Positions 27,257-36,380 of a stretch of 64,000 nucleotides of DNA are shown piece by piece. How positions within the stretch are numbered: position 1 is the stretch's first letter; each line of letters starts with the position of its first letter. The stretch covers positions 1,582,501 to 1,646,500 of the forward strand of contig NC_021184.1 in NCBI RefSeq assembly GCF_000233715.2. The letters are read 5' to 3'. This DNA comes from Desulfoscipio gibsoniae DSM 7213 (lineage in GTDB: Bacteria > Bacillota > Desulfotomaculia > Desulfotomaculales > Desulfallaceae). The translations under genes were made by a program, and so were the position numbers. The notes below the pieces were generated by a model. That model did not search any database, was not told where the DNA came from, and saw nothing but the letters and a program-made list of their open reading frames with translations.

Positions 27257-30200
27257 ATGTTTGATATCAGTGATGCTGCAATTGAGGAATTAGCCACAAA
27301 CAGCCGGGTTTTTGTGAAAGGATTAATTTACTACAATGAAAATAGGGTAGTTGAATTAGAAGTAGATAAAGATAATATATGTGTATCAGCAGTTGTACGT
27401 GGAAGTGCCCGATATAAGGTTGAGGCGTGTTTTTCACCAGCAGGTAGATTAATACATATGTTCTGTGATTGTCCTGCTTTTCACCAATATGAAGGGGCTT
27501 GTAAGCATATTGTGGCTGTGTTGAAGGCTTGTCAGCGAAGATTTGGCGGCAGCGTGGGGAAAGGCAAAACAAAAACTAAAAAAAACAGCCAAAATGACCC
27601 TATGGCGGAAAGTATTTTAAATTATTTTGCATATCAACTGTCTGAGCAGGCGCAGATACCTGTCTATTTGGAAGTCACTGTGGAAATGTCGTTTCAAAGA
27701 ATGGGTGGCGGGACACAGGCCGTTCCCGCCCTTTCTTTGCGTCTGGGTGAAAATAAACCTTATGTCGTACAAAATATTAAAAAGTTATTTGAGGCTATGG
27801 AAAACGGCACAACTGTTGTTTTTGGAAAAAATTTTACTTTTGACCCCACACGACATTACTTCCAGCCTGAGGACAAGTTGCTGATTGATTTTTTACGCTC
27901 AATATATGAAGTGGAAAGTACTATCCATGACAATACATGGTGGTATGCAAACCGAAGAGTCAATCATGGTAGTGTCTTTTGCGGCAAACAAATTATTTTG
28001 ACCGAGGCGGCAACTAAAAGAGTACTTGATCTTCTAGTTTCAGAAAAGTTTAATTTAAAACTACCTGATGGCGAATACAAATCCATACAAGTTGTGGAGC
28101 AAGATTTACCGTTACAGTTTTATCTCGATAAAAAAGCCAACCAGCTTGTATTGCAGCTTAAGGAATTAAAGTACCTATCATTAATAAAAACCGGAGAATA
28201 TGTGTTTTATAACGGTAAGATATACAAAGTTTCTCAGACACAGGCCAGGTATTTTGCACCGTTTAACAATGCTTTCAATAAATCCCCGGGGGGCATTCGT
28301 TTATCAGACCAACAAAGGGGACGTTTTTTAACCGAAGTTTTGCCGAAGCTTAAAAAAATCGGTCAGGTGGAAATTTCGCCTAAGGTGCAGGACAGCTTTT
28401 ATGAAGCCGACTTAAAAACTGAAATTTATTTGGATCGGGAAGATGAAGCTGTTACAGCAAGGGTTGATTTTATTTACGGGCAAATAAAATTAAACCCGTT
28501 TGCCAGTAGCAATGACTGGCAAACGGGAGATAAAATACTGGTACGGGATACGGAAAATGAGCAGGTCATCTTTAACTTGCTGGAAAAGGCTGAATTCAGG
28601 ACTGTAAATGGCAGTTTGTACCTCAAGGATGAAGAGAAAATATATTCATTTGTTTATCATATATTACCTGAATTACAAGCACTGGCCGATGTCTTTTACA
28701 GTGATAAATTCCGCAATATGCGGGTCAGAGATAGGGTAGCCTTTACAGGTGGAGTGCGTCTTAATGAGGAAAGCGACATGCTGGATTTTACCTTCCAGTT
28801 GGATGGCATTGACATGAATGAAATAGGACATATTTTTCAGTCGCTGCGGGAAAAGAAAAAGTTTTACCGATTGACAGACGGTTCATTCTTGCCGCTGGAT
28901 ACCGTAGACAATCATTTGTATCAGTTAGCCAATATGCTGGATGCTTTGAATATTTCCGGGCGGGACTTGCAGAAAAAAGTACTCAGCATACCTAAATCAA
29001 GAGCGATATATATTGATTGTTGTTTAAGGGAATCGAACCTGCAGGTGGAAAGAAACCAGGCCTTCAAAAGGCTGGTGCAAAGTATTAGCGAACCACAGGA
29101 TATGGATTTTGAACTGCCCGGAGGTATTAACGGCGTGCTGCGGGAATACCAGCGTACAGGTTTTAAATGGCTTAAAACGCTGGCTATGTATGGCCTGGGC
29201 GGTATACTGGCGGATGATATGGGGTTGGGTAAAACTTTTCAGACCATTGCATTTGTTTTGTCCGAAAGGGAACGGGTGCAGGCGCCCTCACTGGTGGTGG
29301 CCCCTACTTCCGTGGTCTATAACTGGCAGGATGAGGCCGGCAAATTTGCGCCTGATTTAAATGTTGTTGTGGTTTCGGGTAATTTAGAGGAACGGAAAAG
29401 TTTAATAGTAGAGGCTAAAAATGCGGACCTAGTGATTACCTCATATGCTCTGCTGCGGCGGGATGTGGAATTGTATGAGGATTTAAATTTTGGATATTGC
29501 TTTCTAGATGAGGCGCAGCATATTAAAAATCCCAGTTCAATAAACGCTAAAGCCGTGAAAACTATCAAAGCCAGAGGGCGCTTTGCCTTAACCGGCACCC
29601 CCATTGAAAACGGGTTAACGGAGTTATGGTCAATTTTTGATTTTGTCATGCCTGGCTACCTGCTTACTCATCAAAAATTTGTAAAAAGGTATGAGAGGCC
29701 GATTATCAAAAATCAAGACGAAGGGGCGCTTAAGGAACTGCAGAAACAAATTGCCCCATTTATTTTAAGAAGAATGAAAACTGAAGTTTTGCAGGAATTA
29801 CCGCCTAAGATTGAAAGCAAAGTGTTGGCTGATTTAACCGCCGAGCAAAAGAAAATATATATTTCCTATTTGCACCAGGCCAGGCAAGAGGTTAATGCAG
29901 TGCTATCCAATGGAGGATTTGAGAAAAGTCAAATTAAAATTTTGGCGTTATTAACCAGGCTGCGCCAAATTTGCTGTCACCCGGCCACTTTTCTGGATAA
30001 TTATAACGGGGACAGCGGCAAACTTACTTATTTAAGAGAATTTTTGAAAGACGCTATCAACAGCGGTCACCGGATTTTGCTTTTTTCACAGTTTGTTGGT
30101 ATGCTGGCCATTATTCGCAAGCTAATGGATGACGAGCAAATAGAATACTTTTACCTGGACGGTTCCACCAATGCAGAAGAAAGGGGGCAACTGGTGCGGG

Positions 30201-30529
30201 CATTTAACAGGGGTAAAGGAGATGCCTTTTTAATTTCCTTAAAAGCGGGGGGCACTGGACTAAATTTAACGGGTGCTGACATGGTTATTCATTATGACCC
30301 CTGGTGGAATCCCGCCGTGGAAGAACAGGCCACCGACCGTGCCTACCGCATTGGTCAAAAAAACTCGGTGCAGGTGATTAGCCTGATTACCAGGGGCACT
30401 ATAGAAGAAAAGATATACGCGTTGCAGCAAAAGAAAAAAGCCATGATTGAATCAGTGATTAAACCCGGGGAGACAATGCTGTCCAAAATGACAGAGCAAG
30501 AGGTAAGAGAGCTGTTTGATATATTTTAA
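27257..30529 (+). CDS. SWIM zinc-finger SNF2-family helicase
   Basis: Large DNA-dependent ATPase of 1090 residues. An N-terminal SWIM finger (CDCPAF...ACKHI, about residues 70-90) is followed by a bacterial SNF2-specific region (about 200-600) and the two RecA-like lobes: motif I DDMGLGKTFQ near residue 655, Ia APTSVVYNW, II DEAQ, III TGTPIEN, and the C-terminal lobe with LFSQFVGML, LKAGGTGLNL and QATDRAYRIGQ. Such proteins translocate on DNA and may remodel protein-DNA complexes or RNA polymerase; the exact role in bacteria is poorly defined. It stands alone and ends at a strong hairpin. Confidence 0.93.
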   Translation: MFDISDAAIEELATNSRVFVKGLIYYNENRVVELEVDKDNICVSAVVRGSARYKVEACFSPAGRLIHMFCDCPAFHQYEGACKHIVAVLKACQRRFGGSVGKGKTKTKKNSQNDPMAESILNYFAYQLSEQAQIPVYLEVTVEMSFQRMGGGTQAVPALSLRLGENKPYVVQNIKKLFEAMENGTTVVFGKNFTFDPTRHYFQPEDKLLIDFLRSIYEVESTIHDNTWWYANRRVNHGSVFCGKQIILTEAATKRVLDLLVSEKFNLKLPDGEYKSIQVVEQDLPLQFYLDKKANQLVLQLKELKYLSLIKTGEYVFYNGKIYKVSQTQARYFAPFNNAFNKSPGGIRLSDQQRGRFLTEVLPKLKKIGQVEISPKVQDSFYEADLKTEIYLDREDEAVTARVDFIYGQIKLNPFASSNDWQTGDKILVRDTENEQVIFNLLEKAEFRTVNGSLYLKDEEKIYSFVYHILPELQALADVFYSDKFRNMRVRDRVAFTGGVRLNEESDMLDFTFQLDGIDMNEIGHIFQSLREKKKFYRLTDGSFLPLDTVDNHLYQLANMLDALNISGRDLQKKVLSIPKSRAIYIDCCLRESNLQVERNQAFKRLVQSISEPQDMDFELPGGINGVLREYQRTGFKWLKTLAMYGLGGILADDMGLGKTFQTIAFVLSERERVQAPSLVVAPTSVVYNWQDEAGKFAPDLNVVVVSGNLEERKSLIVEAKNADLVITSYALLRRDVELYEDLNFGYCFLDEAQHIKNPSSINAKAVKTIKARGRFALTGTPIENGLTELWSIFDFVMPGYLLTHQKFVKRYERPIIKNQDEGALKELQKQIAPFILRRMKTEVLQELPPKIESKVLADLTAEQKKIYISYLHQARQEVNAVLSNGGFEKSQIKILALLTRLRQICCHPATFLDNYNGDSGKLTYLREFLKDAINSGHRILLFSQFVGMLAIIRKLMDDEQIEYFYLDGSTNAEERGQLVRAFNRGKGDAFLISLKAGGTGLNLTGADMVIHYDPWWNPAVEEQATDRAYRIGQKNSVQVISLITRGTIEEKIYALQQKKKAMIESVIKPGETMLSKMTEQEVRELFDIF

Positions 30530-30560
30530 ACCCGGAGGGATGATGTTCCCCCGGGTTTTA
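30528..30560 (+). terminator. Intrinsic terminator after SNF2 helicase gene
   Basis: AAACCCGG (30528-30535) / CCGGGTTT (30551-30558) with extra pairing inside, overlapping the helicase stop codon and followed by TTATGG. Confidence 0.65.
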
Positions 30561-30614
30561 TGGTTGAATAAGCAAAGTTACAGACACTTAGTATTGTCAC
30601 CTGTTCAAATAGCG

Positions 30615-30983
30615 TTAACTCATGATAGTGATATAAATGGTATTGTCAACCTTAGTACCTTTCAGCAGCTCACAATGTCGCAGTACGGAAAAATTCCTTT
30701 CCAGCTCCCAATCTTTTAAACCAAAATGCTGGGCAATCTCCGGGCGGGTGACTTTGCCTTTTTCTTTGACGAACTCATATATGTTTTTCTGAAGTTCAGT
30801 TAACCCCTCGGTGCCTGTTTGGCCGAGCTGTTTGCGGTGGGTGACTGCGCTGTGCACCGCGGCCACGTCGCAGGTTTTAGGCGGCTCAACAGCAATAATG
30901 AAACAATCTTCGCACAGGGTTTGGCCATGCAATTGCATTTCATCGCCGGCTGGTATTTCTTCCTGGCATTTGGCGCAGATCAT
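30615..30983 (-). CDS. LIM-like zinc-binding / winged-helix protein
   Basis: 122 residues in two parts. The N-terminus carries CAKC and then CEDC about 27 residues later, resembling a half LIM or treble-clef zinc knuckle. The C-terminal half (about 55-118) reads like a MarR/LexA-type winged helix: LTELQKNIYEFV, TRPEIAQHFGL, ERNFSVLRHCELL. A DNA-binding regulator with a zinc tag is the likely role; target unknown. GGAGGTG before the ATG at 30983 supports this start over the TTG at 30998. Confidence 0.7.
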   Translation of the reverse strand: MICAKCQEEIPAGDEMQLHGQTLCEDCFIIAVEPPKTCDVAAVHSAVTHRKQLGQTGTEGLTELQKNIYEFVKEKGKVTRPEIAQHFGLKDWELERNFSVLRHCELLKGTKVDNTIYITIMS

Positions 30984-31298
30984 TAACGACACCTCCAAAT
31001 TTTATATTTCATTCCAAAGCTTAACCACAAGGGTGCTGTAAACCATATTTGTAGCAGCATGGCGTTTTTAATTTTATTACCATTATAATTGCTTTACAGC
31101 TATATTGTCAACATATTAACTAATTAATATAAATTATTATTATCGATTGGCAATTGCTATTTACTTTTGGCCCCAAAGCCTCCAGAGGAGCAGGAGGCTT
31201 TGGGGTATGTGTACTGGTAAGTTAGAGCTAATATAGTATTTTAGTATGTGTGAATACTTATCACTGTTTAACCTGTGTAAGGAATCCCTTCGCTGCAT
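30984..31298. other. Intergenic region with a 13-base-arm inverted repeat
   Basis: About 310 bases without a gene. CCCCAAAGCCTCC (31171-31183) and GGAGGCTTTGGGG (31193-31205) form a perfect hairpin with a 9-base loop. It lies about 95 bases beyond the DUF2520 gene stop and may end that transcript, although no good T-run follows on either strand. Confidence 0.5.
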
Positions 31299-32180
31299 CT
31301 AAACTCCTTTGTGCATGAGTATTTGAGTTAACTCCTTGCTTTGCTCCTGGTTTATACTGCCCTTTTCCAGGGCTACTTTAATTGTATATTGCCCCAGCAG
31401 GCTGTACAACTCCCGCAGCTGGGGATCAAGTTCCTGAAAAGCTTTCATGTGCCCGGCAATGGTAGGAGCATCGCCCCGGGCCACCGGTCCAGTCAGTGCG
31501 CCGGTGGGGCCTACCTTGGTTATATTCGCCACCGTTCCCTGTACCAGGGGATATAAAGCCTCAAAGGCTTCTTTGGGGCCCAGCCCGAATTTGGCGTATA
31601 AACCTGTGGCAAAATGCATCAGTGATACTAAATAATTAGATGCTATACAGGCCGCTGCGTGATAAACCGGCTTGTCGGCGGCAGATATGGTAAACCACTT
31701 ACCGTTCAAATCCTCAACCACCTGCCGGGCCAGGGGGAGGGCGCTTTCATCTCCTTCCAGGGCAAAGTAAGAACCGGGCAGGTTTTCCATGGCGGCCCGT
31801 ACTTCGGCAAAGGACTGCAGCGGGTGAATACTTACCGCCAGTGCCCCTGCCTCCCGGACACCCTGCAATTCACCAGCGGCATGGGCCCCGCTGGTGTGTG
31901 TCACCACCTGCCCCGGCCGAAAACCGCCCGCTTTGGCAATTTCTGCAGCCACGGGAGATATACTGCGGTCGGGAGTGGTGATAAAAACCAGTTCGGCCCG
32001 GGCAGCGGCTTCCTGGTTACTCAATACAGGGCAATTCAGTCGACGGCTCAACTGCTGGGCTGATTCTTTGGTACGGCTGGCCACTGCTGCCACAGCGTAC
32101 CCTTTTTGTTGTAATAAAATGCCCAGGGCCGAGCCTACTTTACCAGCCCCGATTATGGCAATAGATAATTTATTCATCAT
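31299..32180 (-). CDS. Rossmann-like / DUF2520 oxidoreductase
   Basis: NAD(P)-dependent oxidoreductase-like protein of 293 residues. N-terminal Rossmann motif IIGAGKVGSALG (about residues 8-19), VFITTPDRSI, THTSGAHAAGEL and SIHPLQSF, then a helical DUF2520 domain with YHAAACIASNYLVSL. Related to ketopantoate reductase and pyrroline-carboxylate reductase folds; often found beside pantothenate genes, but no panBCD is present here. Reaction unknown. Confidence 0.88.
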   Translation of the reverse strand: MMNKLSIAIIGAGKVGSALGILLQQKGYAVAAVASRTKESAQQLSRRLNCPVLSNQEAAARAELVFITTPDRSISPVAAEIAKAGGFRPGQVVTHTSGAHAAGELQGVREAGALAVSIHPLQSFAEVRAAMENLPGSYFALEGDESALPLARQVVEDLNGKWFTISAADKPVYHAAACIASNYLVSLMHFATGLYAKFGLGPKEAFEALYPLVQGTVANITKVGPTGALTGPVARGDAPTIAGHMKAFQELDPQLRELYSLLGQYTIKVALEKGSINQEQSKELTQILMHKGV

Positions 32181-32301
32181 AGCGCTCCTCTTTTTAGCAA
32201 TACTCTGTGAATTTTAACACATAACTACCCGGGAGGGCAAGATTTGGCAGGGGTTCGGGGGGGGGGGTTGGGATTATTTATTTAACGAAGAAGTATACTT
32301 T

Positions 32302-32392
32302 GTTTGCAATGTAAACTTTGTAGACATACTGCTGCGCATGCGATTGAACTTACCCCGGAGGGGTTTTTTGTTCTCTCGTCTACAAAGTAGAC
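32302..32392. promoter_or_regulatory. Palindromic upstream activator sites
   Basis: A perfect 15-base palindrome GTCTAC-AAA-GTAGAC at 32378-32392, and three related half-sites in a row at 32302 (GTTTGC), 32311 (GTAAAC) and 32320 (GTAGAC), spaced every nine bases. The two outer ACTTTGTAGAC / GTCTACAAAGT copies also form an 11-base inverted repeat. Placed 80-170 bases upstream of the -24/-12 element, they fit binding sites for an enhancer-binding protein. Confidence 0.6.
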
Positions 32393-32469
32393 CATTATAG
32401 TATTTTGCATTTTTTTTGAGGGCACGGGCTTTCTGCGGGATTACCGGGTTTTAGAGTGATGAAGCTTTT

Positions 32470-32485
32470 AGGTATGATATTTGCG
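32470..32485 (+). promoter_or_regulatory. Sigma-54 (RpoN) type promoter
   Basis: GG at 32471-32472 and GC at 32483-32484 with exactly ten bases between; the element AGGTATGATATTTGCG matches TGGCACGNNNNTTGCA at the invariant GG, the A, the G and TTGC. Predicted transcript start about 32496, leaving a leader of about 60 bases before the ATG. A sigma-54 activator gene lies just downstream. Confidence 0.65.
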
Positions 32486-32555
32486 TTGAAACTGGTATAA
32501 CATATGCAATTAATAAAGTTAATTTTTTGATTATAATGACAAAGGAGGATTATGT

Positions 32556-33926
32556 ATGTCTGTGTATCTACCCCAGGAAATGGCATATGCATATTCGGAA
32601 AATAAGAAATTAATATTTTATCCCAGGGTGCAAAAAAATCTCCGGGAACTTTATAAGCGCAAATTGGTCACTGAACAAGAAGCTGTGCAAGTCATTAAGA
32701 CTGGTGATAATGTTGTTCTGCCTCTGGGCTGTGGGGAGCCGCCGGCCCTGCTGGAGGCAATGGTTAAGCGGCATCATGAACTTGAAGATGTAAAGGTGCA
32801 TCAGATGCTGCCCATAAGAGAAGCAAGTTACCTGAAGCCCCAAATGACCAGAAGTTTCCGCCATGTGTCCTGGTTTACCAGTGGTCCTAACCGACAGGCC
32901 GTTAACGAGGGACGAGCAGATTTTATGCCGGGGCACTTTCATGAATATCCGCTGCTATTTCAGGAGTATATCAATGTTGACGTTTTTATGGGGACGGTTT
33001 CTCCTATGGATGAAAGAGGTTATTTTAGCTTCGGACTTTCGGTGGACTACACCAGCACTGCTGCGGCTCAGGCCAAGGTTATTATTCTGGAAGTCAATCC
33101 GAACATGCCCAGGACCAGGGGAGAAAGTCTTATACATATCTCGGAGGTGGATTATATCGTAGAAAATAATAACCCTATACCCGAGATTCCTATACCAGCC
33201 TTAACAGAAAATGACAGGATTATCGGGGGCTATATAGCAGAGTTGGTTGAAGACGGTGCCACCGTTCAGCTCGGTATAGGCAGTATGCCCAATGCGGTAG
33301 CTGAGGCTCTGCAGAATAAAAAGAACCTGGGCATACATACAGAGATGGTGACAGATGGCATGGTGGATCTGGTTGAGTGTGGAGCGGTAACAGGAATCAA
33401 AAAAACTCTTCATCAGGGAAAAATTATCGGCAGTTTTGCCGCCGGGACCAGAAGACTATATGACTTTATGAACGATAACCCCTTGGTGGAGATGTATCCG
33501 GTATCTTATGTTAATGACCCCTATGTTATTGGACAAAACTATAAAATGGTTTCGATAAATGCAACTCTTGAGATAGACCTATTAGGCCAGTGCGCTTCAG
33601 AGACTATTGGATTTAGGCAGTACAGCGCTACCGGTGGGCAGACTGATTTTGCCCGGGGATGTCTGCGCTCCCCGGGTGGCAAGGGGGTTATCGCGCTGCA
33701 TAGTACAGCTAAAAAAGGTACGGTTTCCAAAATAGTGCCTATATTGCAACCCGGTGCCGTAGTCAGTTGCTCAAAAAACGACGTGGACCATGTGGTCACT
33801 GAATTTGGAGTAGCCAAACTGCGTGGGAAAACAGCCAGGGAAAGGGCGCTGGCGCTGATAGGGATAGCACATCCTGATTTTCGCTCTGAACTGCGGGCAG
33901 CGGCGCAAAGAATGGATCTTATTTAA
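32556..33926 (+). CDS. Acetyl-CoA hydrolase/4-hydroxybutyrate CoA-transferase family protein
   Basis: A 456-residue CoA-transferase of the family that includes 4-hydroxybutyrate, butyrate and succinate CoA-transferases (PF02550 with C-terminal PF13336). GIGSMPNAVAEAL and GIHTEMVTDG surround the expected catalytic Glu; GGQTDFARG and FGVAKLRGKTARERA are C-terminal family motifs. It probably moves CoA between acetyl-CoA and a carboxylic acid during substrate activation or fermentation. AAAGGAGG precedes the ATG. Expected to need RpoN and the activator encoded 135 bases downstream. Confidence 0.88.
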   Translation: MSVYLPQEMAYAYSENKKLIFYPRVQKNLRELYKRKLVTEQEAVQVIKTGDNVVLPLGCGEPPALLEAMVKRHHELEDVKVHQMLPIREASYLKPQMTRSFRHVSWFTSGPNRQAVNEGRADFMPGHFHEYPLLFQEYINVDVFMGTVSPMDERGYFSFGLSVDYTSTAAAQAKVIILEVNPNMPRTRGESLIHISEVDYIVENNNPIPEIPIPALTENDRIIGGYIAELVEDGATVQLGIGSMPNAVAEALQNKKNLGIHTEMVTDGMVDLVECGAVTGIKKTLHQGKIIGSFAAGTRRLYDFMNDNPLVEMYPVSYVNDPYVIGQNYKMVSINATLEIDLLGQCASETIGFRQYSATGGQTDFARGCLRSPGGKGVIALHSTAKKGTVSKIVPILQPGAVVSCSKNDVDHVVTEFGVAKLRGKTARERALALIGIAHPDFRSELRAAAQRMDLI

Positions 33927-33942
33927 CTATAAATAGGAGATA

Positions 33943-33965
33943 GTTGCCTGGTACAGCCAGGCAAC
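33943..33965 (+). terminator. Hairpin after the CoA-transferase gene
   Basis: GTTGCCTGG (33943-33951) / CCAGGCAAC (33957-33965), perfect nine-base arms with a five-base loop, followed by TTATACTTT. It separates the CoA-transferase transcript from the activator gene. Confidence 0.7.
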
Positions 33966-34061
33966 TTATACTTTGCTCGCAATTAGGTTCCTGCTTCTGC
34001 CGGTGAAAGGTTTTTAGCTTTTTTTATCGAAGTTATATTAAACTTATTACTGTAAGGTCTG

Positions 34062-35813
34062 GTGTTAGACATGGGAATTGCAAAACTTAAACTGAAAAAC
34101 GTAATTTTAGACCTGGAAAACATTATTGATTCATCAAGTAATGCAGTTTTGGCTGTAGACCGCGGAGGTGTAATTGTTTATTGCAACCGTCAGGTTGAGA
34201 AATTTCTTGGCTTGCCCACCCGGTTAATCAAAGGACGTTCGGTAGAAAAATTTTTTCCTGATACAGGGCTTTTGGAGGTGATGTTGGATGGAAAACCGCA
34301 GTTGGGCTGCAAGCTTATGCTTAACGACGTCACCTACCTCTCAAATCGCAACCCGATCATCATTGATGGTAAAATTATGGGGGCTGTCGCTGTCTTTCAG
34401 GATGTAACCGAAATTCAAAATGTTATTGACGCACTGACTACTAAAAATGAAAATGTACGCGAACTCCAGGAAACTCTGGCTAATGTTCTGGAACTATCAA
34501 GCGATGGAATCATTGCCATCGACAAGAATTATATTATTACCATGGTTAACCAGTCTTTTGCCAGTTTCTTCAATCAAAAGGCTGAGGATATGGTTGGTCT
34601 ACATGTTAAAAAGGTATATAAAGATAAACCTATATTTGCCCAGGCAATGGAAACTGGCGAAACAGAGTACGGATACGTTACTACCTTAAATGGCAAAGAG
34701 ATAATAGCCAATAGGAAGCCAATAAAAAAAGGCAATCAAATTATAGGTGCGCTGGGTACCGTTGCTTTTAAAAATATATCAGATTTATACGCGCTGTCTA
34801 AAAAAATACAAAAACTTCGCAGTCAGCGGGACTATTACAGAGATGAACTGGGGCGCACACAGCGGACTCGCTTTACATCCGATCAAATTATTGGACAAAG
34901 CCCAGCGTTTATTGCCCTAAAAGAAACTATCAAACGGGTAGCCCAAAGCCATTCCACGGTGCTGCTAAGGGGAGAAAGCGGCACAGGCAAGGAGTTATTT
35001 GCCCATGCCATCTACACTGAAAGCGGTCGCTACCGTGGGCCTTTTGTCCGTGTAAACTGTGCTGCAATTCCTGAAAGCCTTCTTGAGTCAGAACTATTTG
35101 GTTATAGGGAAGGGGCTTTCACCGGAGCCAAAAGAGGCGGTCATGTGGGTAAATTTGAGCTTGCCGATAAGGGGGTAATATTCCTGGATGAAATCGGAGA
35201 TATGCCCTTGATGATGCAGGCCAAACTGCTGCGTGTGCTTCAGGAAAAAGAGATTGAACGTCTCGGAGATACCAAACCTCGAAAGGTTGATGTGCGCGTA
35301 ATTGCGGCCACCAACCGCAATCTAGAGGAAATGATTGTTAATGGGGAATTTCGTGAGGATCTTTACTATCGTGTTAATGTGGTCACTCTGAATATTCCGC
35401 CCCTGCGCAGAAGGGTAGAAGACATTGAACTGCTTTTAGATTATTTCATTGAACGATTTAATGATGTGTTTGGGCTTCAGGTCACCGGGGCTGAGAACGA
35501 GGTCATTCAAACGCTGAAAAATTACCGGTGGCCGGGTAATGTCCGGGAGCTGGAAAATGTTGTTGAAAGGGCTTTTAATGTTATTGACGGTAATATAATC
35601 CGTAAAGAACACCTACCCCTGTATCTGCATAATAATCAAAAGTACAAGGGCACAATTCGCGAAGGCGGGCTGGCCAAGCTGGTAGAGGATGTTGAAAGGG
35701 AAGCTATTATTAATGCTCTAGAAGCATGTGGGGGTAATAAAAACCGGACGGCCGCTATGCTGGGCATATCTCGGGCTGGGCTTTATAAAAAGTTAAACCG
35801 GTATAAAATATAA
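34062..35813 (+). CDS. Sigma-54-dependent PAS-domain transcriptional activator
   Basis: Enhancer-binding protein of about 583 residues: two PAS domains (about 15-125 and 145-255), a coiled linker, a complete AAA+ domain (about 280-510) and a Fis-type helix-turn-helix at the end (NKNRTAAMLGISRAGLYKKL). Walker A GESGTGKE, the sigma-54 contact loop GAFTGA, Walker B FLDEIGDMP and the arginine-finger region WPGNVRELENV are intact. PAS domains suggest sensing of a small metabolite or redox state. Placed to control the CoA-transferase promoter upstream. The start may be GTG 34062 or ATG 34071. Confidence 0.93.
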   Translation: MLDMGIAKLKLKNVILDLENIIDSSSNAVLAVDRGGVIVYCNRQVEKFLGLPTRLIKGRSVEKFFPDTGLLEVMLDGKPQLGCKLMLNDVTYLSNRNPIIIDGKIMGAVAVFQDVTEIQNVIDALTTKNENVRELQETLANVLELSSDGIIAIDKNYIITMVNQSFASFFNQKAEDMVGLHVKKVYKDKPIFAQAMETGETEYGYVTTLNGKEIIANRKPIKKGNQIIGALGTVAFKNISDLYALSKKIQKLRSQRDYYRDELGRTQRTRFTSDQIIGQSPAFIALKETIKRVAQSHSTVLLRGESGTGKELFAHAIYTESGRYRGPFVRVNCAAIPESLLESELFGYREGAFTGAKRGGHVGKFELADKGVIFLDEIGDMPLMMQAKLLRVLQEKEIERLGDTKPRKVDVRVIAATNRNLEEMIVNGEFREDLYYRVNVVTLNIPPLRRRVEDIELLLDYFIERFNDVFGLQVTGAENEVIQTLKNYRWPGNVRELENVVERAFNVIDGNIIRKEHLPLYLHNNQKYKGTIREGGLAKLVEDVEREAIINALEACGGNKNRTAAMLGISRAGLYKKLNRYKI

Positions 35814-35947
35814 TAAATAGCCATTTCGGGGAGGTTAGTTTAGTTTTAGGGCATAATTTAGCTATGCATTTAAAGATGAGAAAAATACAATAGTATGTAA
35901 TAATTGCTAGTCGTGATGTAGGCTTTTTTTTTGCATGGCTGTCAATG

Positions 35948-35992
35948 CTTACCTTGAGAGAAACAGTCAGTGGGAGGGAATGGTAAGGTAAG
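35948..35992 (+). promoter_or_regulatory. Inverted repeat in the leader of the ynfA pair
   Basis: CTTACCTT (35948-35955) and AAGGTAAG (35985-35992) enclose a 29-base purine-rich loop about 35 bases before the first ynfA start. It could be a leader hairpin or an operator. I could not match it to a known riboswitch class. Confidence 0.3.
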
Positions 35993-36025
35993 ATTTGATT
36001 AAAACTCATCTCCGGGAGGCTTAAC

Positions 36026-36376
36026 ATGGTTTTAAGGTCGGCAGTACTTTTCTTTTTGGCGGGATTGGCGGAAATAGCCGGTGGTTATTTTATGTGGATT
36101 TGGCTGCGGTATGACGCTGGTATTATGTGGGGCGTAACGGGGGGAATTGTTTTAATTCTTTACGGAATTATACCAACTTTTCAGCAGTTCCCAAGCTTTG
36201 GACGTATTTACGCGGCTTACGGCGGTGTGTTTATCGTCATGTCTATTCTATGGGGCTGGTGGATAGATTATACGGTACCCGATTTTTATGATTGGCTGGG
36301 AACCATTATTGCGTTAATCGGAACGGCAGTTATTATTTGGTTTCCCCGTCAAAAAGAAACAAAAGAGGTCGAATAG
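36026..36376 (+). CDS. YnfA-family (UPF0060) membrane protein, copy 1
   Basis: A 116-residue protein with four membrane helices, related to small multidrug-resistance transporters. FLAGLAEIAGGYFMW near the start, GGIVLILYGIIPTFQ and RIYAAYGGVFIVMSILWGW are family signatures. Role probably efflux of a small organic or metal-related compound. A second, clearly related gene starts five bases after its stop, suggesting they act as a pair. A CCGGGAGG site precedes the ATG. Confidence 0.9.
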   Translation: MVLRSAVLFFLAGLAEIAGGYFMWIWLRYDAGIMWGVTGGIVLILYGIIPTFQQFPSFGRIYAAYGGVFIVMSILWGWWIDYTVPDFYDWLGTIIALIGTAVIIWFPRQKETKEVE

Positions 36377-36380
36377 GCGC

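Larger units (their letters stand above)
32181..32555. promoter_or_regulatory. Regulatory region of the CoA-transferase gene
   Basis: 375 bases between divergent genes. It holds an 11-base G run (32257-32267), a set of palindromic sites (32302-32325 and 32378-32392), a small CCCCGGAGGGG hairpin and a sigma-54-like promoter (32470-32485). The G run lies nearer the DUF2520 gene start than the CoA-transferase. No gene seen. Confidence 0.6.

Noticed and set aside
34062-35813. Activator considered as regulator of the xdh-type operon
   Set aside because: No GG-N10-GC element was found in the xdh promoter region, whereas the neighbouring CoA-transferase gene has one.
35948-35992. Guanidine-type riboswitch before the ynfA pair
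   Set aside because: SMR-like genes often have one, but the conserved ykkC core motifs were not found; only a simple inverted repeat is visible.
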